Of a stretch of 7,410 bases of DNA, positions 1-5,225 are shown in pieces. The notes under the pieces were generated by a model. It had not been told where the DNA came from. It searched no databases and saw only the letters and a list, made by a program, of their open reading frames with translations. Source of the stretch: Bacillota bacterium (lineage in GTDB: Bacteria; Bacillota; Clostridia; Oscillospirales; Ruminococcaceae); assembly GCA_023458875.1 (NCBI GenBank), contig JAEWXO010000089.1:1-7410 (forward strand), written 5' to 3'. Numbering within the stretch: position 1 is the first letter of the stretch; each line of letters begins with the position of its first letter. The position numbers were made by a program, and so were the translations under genes.

Positions 1-32
1 ATAGCTTTTAATCGACAAACCACGTAGCATAA

Positions 33-57
33 CGGAACGCATAAATGCGTTCCCTAC
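33..57 (-). repeat. Palindromic repeat, copy 1 (inverted relative to copy 2)
   Basis: The arms GGAACGCA (34-41) and TGCGTTCC (46-53) form an 8-bp perfect hairpin, followed by an asymmetric CTAC tail at 54-57. Read on the minus strand, this 25-bp unit matches copy 2 at 22 of 25 positions. It is not followed by a T-run, so it does not look like a simple terminator. It resembles short intergenic REP/BIME-like palindromes, but no specific family is assigned. Confidence 0.7.
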
Positions 58-73
58 ATTGAGCGTAACCCTC

Positions 74-98
74 GTAGGGAACGGATTCATCCGTTCCG
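74..98 (+). repeat. Palindromic repeat, copy 2
   Basis: The unit opens with GTAGG and contains the arms GGAACGGAT (78-86) and ATCCGTTCC (89-97), a 9-bp perfect hairpin around a 2-nt centre. It faces copy 1 across a 16-bp spacer. The GTAGGGAAC at 74-82 can also pair with GTTCCCTAC at 49-57, giving an alternative long-range fold. Two of its three differences from copy 1 are a compensating pair: G84-C91 here against C-G in copy 1. Confidence 0.7.
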
Positions 99-199
99 TG
101 AAATTCATCCTGCGAAGTTTGAGTAAATAAGAAATAAAGGTGTTATGTTAATGTTCGGTTAAAAAGATTAAGTTATTGGTTTGGATTAGGCAGGGATTT

Positions 200-219
200 C
201 GAGTCGGCACGAGTCGACC
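200..219. repeat. Near-tandem 10-mer in a GC-rich patch
   Basis: CGAGTCGGCA (200-209) is followed directly by CGAGTCGACC (210-219), matching at 8 of 10 positions with a shared CGAGTCG core. It sits in a GC-rich patch unlike the flanking AT-rich DNA. It could be an operator-like site, part of a structured RNA, or chance; two short units do not settle it. Confidence 0.3.
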
Positions 220-302
220 GGGCTTTCCAATCGCCCTGGATCTTCGGACATATGACCCATATCGTTTTGTAATATTTGGACTTATTATATGAGATAATAA
301 TT

Positions 303-307
303 AAGGA
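303..307 (+). promoter_or_regulatory. Ribosome binding site of the alkylation repair gene
   Basis: AAGGA lies 9 nt upstream of the ATG at 317 and supports that start. The preceding 30 bp are AT-rich, but no well-spaced promoter could be assigned. Confidence 0.6.
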
Positions 308-316
308 AAATTTAAT

Positions 317-1009
317 ATGAATGAAATTGAAAAGTATATTCAGAACAGACTGTTTGAACTACAGGATTTAAAATTCAGGGATTTTCAGTGTAAGCTGATA
401 CCGACGGTAAATCCTGATTCGGTTATTGGTGTGCGTACACCTGAGCTTCGCAGGCTTGCAAAAGAAATCTGTAAAATGAGTGATATCAATAAATTTATGG
501 ACGTTTATCCTCATAAATATTTTGAAGAAAATAACCTTCACGGGTTTCTTATAGAAACTGTTAATGATTTTGACAAAACAATAAAATATATTGATAGGAT
601 TCTTCCCTATGTTGATAACTGGGCCACCTGTGATTTAGTATCTCCAAAAATATTTAAAAAACATTTACCAGAGCTTCTTGAAAAAATAAAAGTATGGATA
701 AACGATGATTATACATATACGATACGTTTCGGATTGGAAACGCTTATGCGTTTTTATCTGGATGAATATTTCAGAGAAGAATATCTCGACCTTGCTGCAT
801 CAGTAAAATCAACTGAGTATTACGTTAATATGATGACTGCATGGTATTTTGCAACGGCACTTGCAAAACAGTATGAATCGGCTGTTTCTTATATTGAGAA
901 TCACAGTCTTGATAAATGGACGCATAATAAGGCTATACAAAAAGCAGTTGAGAGCTATAGGGTAGACAAAGATCGTAAAGAATATCTGAAAACATTAAAA
1001 ATAAAATAA
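317..1009 (+). CDS. DNA alkylation repair protein, AlkD-like (HEAT-repeat fold)
   Basis: This 230-aa protein belongs by sequence to the AlkD-type DNA alkylation repair family. These are cytosolic, all-helical HEAT-like glycosylases that remove positively charged alkylated bases such as 7-methylguanine and 3-methyladenine. The length fits the family (B. cereus AlkD is about 237 aa). Visible family segments are GVRTPELRRLAKEI (38-51), NWATCD (101-106), TIRFGLETL (135-143), AWYFATAL (175-182) and the C-terminal WTHNKAIQKAVESYR (201-215). W102, D106, R137 and W176 plausibly correspond to AlkD W109, D113, R148 and W187. The W-D spacing (4) and R-W spacing (39) match exactly, although the D-R spacing is 4 shorter. 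The ATG at 317 has an AAGGA ribosome site. The gene stands alone on the plus strand, convergent with the minus-strand operon, and ends in a shared hairpin. Glycosylase activity is inferred; some HEAT-family members have other DNA-binding roles. Confidence 0.9.
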   Translation: MNEIEKYIQNRLFELQDLKFRDFQCKLIPTVNPDSVIGVRTPELRRLAKEICKMSDINKFMDVYPHKYFEENNLHGFLIETVNDFDKTIKYIDRILPYVDNWATCDLVSPKIFKKHLPELLEKIKVWINDDYTYTIRFGLETLMRFYLDEYFREEYLDLAASVKSTEYYVNMMTAWYFATALAKQYESAVSYIENHSLDKWTHNKAIQKAVESYRVDKDRKEYLKTLKIK

Positions 1010-1012
1010 AAG

Positions 1013-1047
1013 TAAAGGACATGGATGATTGAAATCCATGTCCTTTA
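1013..1047. terminator. Bidirectional rho-independent terminator
   Basis: A perfect 14-bp stem (arms TAAAGGACATGGAT at 1013-1026 and ATCCATGTCCTTTA at 1034-1047) closes a 7-nt loop. It lies between the stop codon of the repair gene (1007-1009) and that of the murD-like gene (1053-1055). On the minus strand the stem is followed by a T-rich tail (CTTTTATTTTATTTTT), a good terminator for the operon. On the plus strand it is followed by TGCTTTTATT, a weaker U-tract. A single hairpin therefore probably ends transcription from both sides. Confidence 0.85.
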
Positions 1048-1052
1048 TGCTT

Positions 1053-2384
1053 TTATTCAAATACAAGCTTTTTAAAGGCGTCTCCGCGTTCTTCAAAGTT
1101 TTTAAAATCATTATAGCTTGCTGCAGCCGGAGACATTACACATATTTTGCCTTTTGCTGTGAGTTCCTTTGCGTATTTTACAGCACCATCGAGTTTTTGT
1201 GAAAAATAAAGCTTTTTAAAAAATTCTTCTGATGAGAATTTTTTATGAATTTCGTTATATATTCTTTGTCCTGAGTCTGACATTAAAATAATATTTGAAA
1301 CACTGCATTCTGAAAGAAAATCGATGAGAACTGTGTAATCAATTCCTCTGTCCATACCGCCTATAATAACAGTATCAACGTTTTTGAGACTTGATATTGC
1401 CTGTATGGTGGCTGCACATATTGTAGAGATAGAGTCGTCGTAGTATCTTATACCATTCAGCTCGCCTATATATTCAAGGCGGTGGGGAAGAGGCTTATAC
1501 GTGCACAGACTGTTAAGAATATCAGCAGAATCAATGTCTGCGAGTCTGCATACAGCATACGCTGCCGCTATATTGAAATAATTATGTTTGCCTACAAGAT
1601 TTATATTGTCAACCGGTATTTCAGCTGTCTGTCCGTCAAAAATGATTCTGTTATCAGAAATAGATATGTCAGCATCAGAATCGGTAGCTGAAATTGATAT
1701 TATTTTTGAGGAGCATTCGTCACTTGAAGGCAATATATCCTTATTGCATATCAGAATGTCATTATTCCGCTGGTGTTTATAAATGTTTTTCTTTGCGTCT
1801 TTATATTTTTCAAACGTTCCGTAGTGGTCAAGATGCTCTTCAAAAAGATTTAAAAATATCGCAAAGCTGGGGGATACACTCAGATTTTCAAGCTGGTGGC
1901 ACGAAAGCTCAAATACTATTTTCGTTTCCGGATTAATTTTATCAATAACATCAAATGAAGGTATTCCAATATTTCCGGTAAGTACACAGTTTTTGCCGCA
2001 TTCGGACAGAGTATGATAAATCAGAGTAGTAGTCGTACTTTTACCTTTGGTTCCTGTGATGCCGATAATCTGATCTGAATAATATCTTATAAATATTTCG
2101 GTCTGGGATGTAATTTTACATTTATAGGAGTCAAAAGGTTTTGAGAGTACAATTCCCGGGCTTTTAAATACAATATCATAATCGTCAAGACTGTCCTGAT
2201 ATGTGTCGCCTGTTATTAATCTGACGTTATCCGGCAGGTCAGGCACGGGGTTTTTATCAGCTATTGTAACTGATTTATATCCGCCTGCTTCGCCTATCCT
2301 TTTATATGTTGATCTTCCTTCACGGCCAAAGCCGAGAATAAGAATGTTTTTATCACTGATATATTTTTTTAATAGTTCAATCAT
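1053..2384 (-). CDS. murD: MurD-family UDP-MurNAc-L-alanine:glutamate ligase, probably MurD2 (L-Glu-adding) type
   Basis: This 443-aa cytoplasmic Mur ligase joins glutamate to UDP-MurNAc-L-Ala with ATP hydrolysis in peptidoglycan precursor synthesis. The domains are in order: an N-terminal Rossmann-like UDP-binding region (about 1-95, ILILGFGREG at 14-23), the central ATPase (P-loop GTKGKST 111-117; ELSCHQLENL 159-168; NLFEEHLDHYGT 179-190; GKHNYFN 265-271), and the C-terminal glutamate domain (LPHRLE 299-304; SPAAAS 418-423; FKNFEERG 427-434). Length is typical. Aligned by eye with E. coli MurD, the DSKATN motif reads DSISTI (317-322), and the D-Glu-contacting Lys348 corresponds to R346 in GGMDRGIDY. 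With a murL-like gene 11 bp upstream, this favours the MurD2 subtype, which adds L-Glu, over canonical MurD. The ATG at 2384 follows AAAGGG with 7-nt spacing; this site overlaps the murL stop codon, suggesting coupled translation. Mur ligase identity is near certain; L-Glu specificity is inferred. Confidence 0.9.
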   Translation of the reverse strand: MIELLKKYISDKNILILGFGREGRSTYKRIGEAGGYKSVTIADKNPVPDLPDNVRLITGDTYQDSLDDYDIVFKSPGIVLSKPFDSYKCKITSQTEIFIRYYSDQIIGITGTKGKSTTTTLIYHTLSECGKNCVLTGNIGIPSFDVIDKINPETKIVFELSCHQLENLSVSPSFAIFLNLFEEHLDHYGTFEKYKDAKKNIYKHQRNNDILICNKDILPSSDECSSKIISISATDSDADISISDNRIIFDGQTAEIPVDNINLVGKHNYFNIAAAYAVCRLADIDSADILNSLCTYKPLPHRLEYIGELNGIRYYDDSISTICAATIQAISSLKNVDTVIIGGMDRGIDYTVLIDFLSECSVSNIILMSDSGQRIYNEIHKKFSSEEFFKKLYFSQKLDGAVKYAKELTAKGKICVMSPAAASYNDFKNFEERGDAFKKLVFE

Positions 2385-2395
2385 ATTTTTTCCCT

Positions 2396-3769
2396 TTATT
2401 TAAAGCATTTATTTTTTAGTATTTGCTCAAACTGCTCAGGTAAATTATTTGTACTGTTATAAAACGTGCTGAGCGTATCTTCTTTATTGCAATACTGACT
2501 GAAGAGTTCGGTCTTTTTATAGTATTCAAACAGATATGGCAGTTTTTTGTTTTCAGCTTCACGTTTTTTTATTGCCTGTGTTACAGAAAAATTAATTTCA
2601 TCACGGCTTCCTACACATTCAAAAGGTTTTTCATCTGTCAGACCTATAAGCTGTCTGAACGTTTCAAGCATATCCTCCCTGTCAGCAATATTGTTTCCGA
2701 GAATATCGCACAAAGCTTCATATTCAATAAAAGGAGAGAGTATAAGGCATACAAAAAGACATTTTGAACAGTTTCCGCACCATGAATCTGATTTGCTTCC
2801 GACATTACAGCTTCTGAAAATTTTATGATAGGAAGTAAGTACAGAGAAATATTTTGCAATCTGAAATTCACTTAACGGTCTTAATATGCTGAAATAAAAT
2901 ACTCCCGAGTTAATATACTGCTTTTCGTAATTAACAAAATCATTTTCAAATTCAAAGCTCTTTGAGTACTGGTGATTTACATTTGAATCTTTGACGGTAC
3001 TTTCATTTGCGCTTGCCTCATTTGAGAGAACGACATATTTTTTTCCGTTTATATAGGCTGCTATTACAGCTGAAAAAGCAACAATTGCTGAAAAAGGAGT
3101 ATGTCCGTTTAAAAAACCCTCGGAGTTAAGGCGAAGCATGTTTTTGTCAAGGGTTCTGGTTGCAAGGACAATATCGGTATCATTATATCCCGCGTTATAT
3201 GCAGACTGATATATCGAATTCCGGCGGTTAATCAGATAACAGAGATTATCCTCTGACATTTCGCTCAGAAGGTCAAGAGTGACAACAGAATCTTTTCCTC
3301 CGCCGACAGGTATAAGACATCCGCTTAAAATATTTTCGGTATTTTCAGATGAAGCGGTTTCCTTAATATCTGATGATGCTGAAATAATGTTCATAAATGA
3401 ATGTGCATCCGTGTCAATACCGTTTCTGTAGAAAAATTCACCAAGTCCGTTAAAATACTGTGTTTTCAACCATTTTGCCTGTTTTTCATCAAGTGATCCG
3501 CATTCTATTTTTACAAGAGGCGAACACGTTATTTTCCAGTAGCTTATCAGTTCAACAAGACCAAGTGAAAAAACAAGATTATTAAGTATTCTGTCATCTG
3601 AAAATGATTTGGATGTATACTTTTTTATTGTCCATAAAGGTGAAAATTCTGACAATCCTGTTATCTGAAAATGATAGGATATATTTATGCTGTCATCAGT
3701 TTCAGTCAGATTGTAGCTTTTGTATATAAATTCAGGATACTGAGAACGAAATTTTATAAAATCTGACAT
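2396..3769 (-). CDS. murL: MurL-type UDP-MurNAc-L-Ala-L-Glu epimerase
   Basis: Counted from the ATG at 3769 the protein has 457 aa, with no signal peptide or membrane segment. I assign it to the MurL family. As known from Xanthomonas, this enzyme uses ATP (giving AMP and PPi) to invert the terminal L-Glu of UDP-MurNAc-L-Ala-L-Glu to D-Glu. Supporting features are a PP-loop-like PVGGGKDSVVTL (154-165), which suits AMP/PPi chemistry; NGHTPFSAI (221-229); LSNEASANEST (248-258); HQYSKSFEFE (266-275); and a cysteine cluster WCGNCSKC (C331, C334, C337) with C321 nearby, probably a metal site. The next gene is a MurD-family ligase 11 bp away, the expected partner. A longer frame reaches a TTG at 3823 but overlaps the upstream gene by 37 bp and lacks a ribosome site, whereas the ATG at 3769 has a near-perfect one. 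The main alternative is another PP-loop enzyme of the QueC/asparagine-synthetase type; the murD neighbour argues against that. Confidence 0.78.
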   Translation of the reverse strand: MSDFIKFRSQYPEFIYKSYNLTETDDSINISYHFQITGLSEFSPLWTIKKYTSKSFSDDRILNNLVFSLGLVELISYWKITCSPLVKIECGSLDEKQAKWLKTQYFNGLGEFFYRNGIDTDAHSFMNIISASSDIKETASSENTENILSGCLIPVGGGKDSVVTLDLLSEMSEDNLCYLINRRNSIYQSAYNAGYNDTDIVLATRTLDKNMLRLNSEGFLNGHTPFSAIVAFSAVIAAYINGKKYVVLSNEASANESTVKDSNVNHQYSKSFEFENDFVNYEKQYINSGVFYFSILRPLSEFQIAKYFSVLTSYHKIFRSCNVGSKSDSWCGNCSKCLFVCLILSPFIEYEALCDILGNNIADREDMLETFRQLIGLTDEKPFECVGSRDEINFSVTQAIKKREAENKKLPYLFEYYKKTELFSQYCNKEDTLSTFYNSTNNLPEQFEQILKNKCFK

Positions 3770-3777
3770 TGTATTTT

Positions 3778-3783
3778 CCTCCC
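3778..3783 (-). promoter_or_regulatory. Strong ribosome binding site fixing the murL start
   Basis: On the minus strand GGGAGG lies 8 nt before the ATG at 3769, inside the 17-bp gap after the stop codon of the 124-aa gene. This decides the murL start against the longer TTG-initiated frame at 3823. Confidence 0.85.
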
Positions 3784-3786
3784 GTT

Positions 3787-4161
3787 TTATATGAAAAATT
3801 TCTGCATACTGAAGCCCCTGCAAAAAATGTAGTCTTCGATTGAATCTGTCATGGATTCAATTTTTATTTTTTTTCCTGACGGAGAAAAATATGAGATGTT
3901 TCTGTCGATTACTCCGGTCACAATTCCAAAAATATTTTTATCGTCCTTATTATAACATGCAATATCACCTGTACGCAAAGAATAAAAATCTGTTATTTCG
4001 CAGGAATTATAAAGAGTTTCAAGTGAATCCGGGTTAAATTCTGTGTTTGCATAAGCCTTTTCAATAAATTCAAGCTCGTTTTCTGAAAATGCTTCTGATA
4101 CTATATTATCCATATTGAGGATATTACTGAAAATAGTATCGTATTTATTTGTTTCTGACAT
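3787..4161 (-). CDS. Hypothetical 124-aa protein between hydE and murL
   Basis: I do not recognise this protein. It is small, acidic, soluble-looking and lacks a signal peptide or membrane segment. The N-terminal half (1-56) is rich in Glu, Asp and Asn and looks helical (VSEAFSENELEFIEKAYANT, 21-40). The second half looks like a small beta-rich domain: LRTGDIACYNKDDKNIFGIV (62-81), then ISYFSPSGKKIKIESM (89-104) and YIFCRGF (111-117). The pattern 'GD-x-hydrophobic ... GIVTGV' faintly recalls the core of NlpC/P60-like or SH3-barrel proteins. However, the catalytic DCSG cysteine and the histidine of NlpC/P60 peptidases are absent, so no enzymatic role is assigned. It is real by context: GGAG lies 7 nt before the ATG at 4161, with a 20-bp gap from hydE and a 17-bp gap to murL, all on one strand. 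Confidence 0.75.
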   Translation of the reverse strand: MSETNKYDTIFSNILNMDNIVSEAFSENELEFIEKAYANTEFNPDSLETLYNSCEITDFYSLRTGDIACYNKDDKNIFGIVTGVIDRNISYFSPSGKKIKIESMTDSIEDYIFCRGFSMQKFFI

Positions 4162-4181
4162 CTGATCACTCCAGTTAATTA

Positions 4182-5222
4182 TTATTTATCTTTGTCTATA
4201 AAATCACCGCGGCTTATAACTATGTCATATCCGACAGATGAGATTCTTCTTTGCAGGCAGAACTTGCATTCTGCTGCTTCTTCTCCTGTACATATTTTGT
4301 TATCATAAAGCTCATAAAGCTTTCTGTATTTAACAGGCGAAAGATTAGGCATTACAATATTTGCGCCGGCTTTTATACCGAGTTCTCTTCCTTTTTCTGC
4401 GATTGTGCCAAGTGCTGTGGTTGAAGGGAGAAGAACAGTAGGGAACATAAGTCTTATAATAGAAAGCATTTTCAGGCAAAGCTCAAGACTTCCGTTCGGA
4501 TATTCTTTAAACGGAGTATCCTTATGAGAGATAAACGGGCCTATTCCTATCATTGCAGGTTGAAGCTCCTGAAGGAATCTTATATCTTCAATAAGGTTTT
4601 CTGTTGTCTGAAACGGGGATCCGACCATAAATCCTGAACCTGTCTGAAAGCCTATGCGCTTAAGATCAAAAAGACATCTTTTTCTGTTTTCAGGATCGAG
4701 ATTTTCAGGATGAAGCTTTCTGTAATGATCGTTGTTTGCCGTTTCATGACGGAGAAGGTATCTGTCCGCACCTGCATTATAATAGGCAAGATATGATTCG
4801 TATGATTTTTCACCGAGCGAAAGTGTTACAGCACAGTCAGGATATAACTTTTTAATACTTGAAATTATATCACACATTATCTCGTCAGTAAAGTAATTAT
4901 CTTCTCCGCCCTGCAGTACAAATGTTCTGAATCCGAGTTTATACCCGTTTTCACAGCAAGACATAATATCATGCTTTGAAAGACGGTATCTGTCTGCATT
5001 TGCGTTTAAGGCACGTATTCCGCAATAATAGCAGTTGTTTTTGCAGTAGTTTGATATTTCTATAAGTCCGCGTATATACACGTCTGTTCCGTAATATTTC
5101 TTTCTTATACATTCTGCCTTTTCATAAAGATAATCCTCATATCCGGTTGATTCTATAAGTTCTTTAAGTTCGTGATCATCCGCATCATGGGTTAAGAATA
5201 ATTTATCTATTATATTTTTCAT
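4182..5222 (-). CDS. hydE: [FeFe] hydrogenase H-cluster radical SAM maturase HydE
   Basis: This 346-aa radical SAM enzyme matches HydE, which works with HydG and HydF in building the 2Fe subcluster of [FeFe] hydrogenase in anaerobes. The radical SAM cluster is CX3CX2C at C60, C64 and C67 within RGLIEISNYCKNNCYYCGIR. Other family segments are LQGGED (103-108), YLLRHETAN (155-163), KLHPENL (169-175), GFMVGSPFQTTENL (197-210), GPFISHKDTPF (228-238) and LPSTTALGTI (265-274). A C-terminal CX7CX2C motif (C311, C319, C322) matches the accessory [Fe-S] site of Thermotoga maritima HydE. Length equals the family norm, and the motif distinguishes it from the related PylB and from biotin synthase. The ATG at 5222 follows GAGG by 6 nt; this site overlaps the last codon of the preceding gene (3-bp gap), implying coupled translation. 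No hydF, hydG or hydrogenase gene lies in the window. Confidence 0.9.
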   Translation of the reverse strand: MKNIIDKLFLTHDADDHELKELIESTGYEDYLYEKAECIRKKYYGTDVYIRGLIEISNYCKNNCYYCGIRALNANADRYRLSKHDIMSCCENGYKLGFRTFVLQGGEDNYFTDEIMCDIISSIKKLYPDCAVTLSLGEKSYESYLAYYNAGADRYLLRHETANNDHYRKLHPENLDPENRKRCLFDLKRIGFQTGSGFMVGSPFQTTENLIEDIRFLQELQPAMIGIGPFISHKDTPFKEYPNGSLELCLKMLSIIRLMFPTVLLPSTTALGTIAEKGRELGIKAGANIVMPNLSPVKYRKLYELYDNKICTGEEAAECKFCLQRRISSVGYDIVISRGDFIDKDK

Positions 5223-5225
5223 ATT

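Larger units (their letters stand above)
1..316. other. Gene-free region upstream of the alkylation repair gene
   Basis: No credible coding sequence is present; the ATG at 145-147 opens only a four- or five-codon frame. The left third holds two facing palindromic repeats (33-57 and 74-98). Positions 99-185 are AT-rich with nothing recognisable. Positions 190-250 are clearly more GC-rich than their surroundings, with a near-tandem 10-mer (200-219) and weak hairpin potential (GGGC 220-223 with GCCC 233-236; CAGGG 191-195 with CCCTG 234-238). The last 50 bp are AT-rich and lead into the ribosome binding site of the repair gene. No riboswitch or RNA family was recognised. Confidence 0.6.

Noticed and set aside
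33..98. CRISPR array or classical terminator
   Set aside because: Only two units, in opposite orientations, with no regular spacers and no T-run after either hairpin.
204..213. TCGGCACGAG resembles part of a common cDNA-cloning adapter
   Set aside because: Only 10 bases match, the preceding adapter bases are absent, and the surrounding sequence is continuous and vector-free; chance is more likely.
195..220. tRNA T-arm-like string (GATTTCGAGTC)
   Set aside because: The bases after the loop do not pair with those before it, and no acceptor, D or anticodon arms can be drawn.
265..300. Promoter for the repair gene (TTGTAA 267-272 with extended TGAGATAAT 290-298)
   Set aside because: The spacing is 20 bp, and transcription from this -10 would start within the ribosome binding site. 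Too weak to list.
3770..3823. Longer MurL start (TTG at 3823) adding 18 residues
   Set aside because: It overlaps the upstream gene by 37 bp, starts with TTG, and has no ribosome binding site, whereas the ATG at 3769 has GGGAGG at 8 nt.
3787..4161. NlpC/P60 peptidase
   Set aside because: Only a faint resemblance around the GD and GIVTGV segments; the catalytic cysteine motif and histidine are missing.
4182..5222. PylB or biotin synthase instead of HydE
   Set aside because: The C-terminal CX7CX2C motif and the overall segments match HydE, and no pyrrolysine or biotin genes are nearby.
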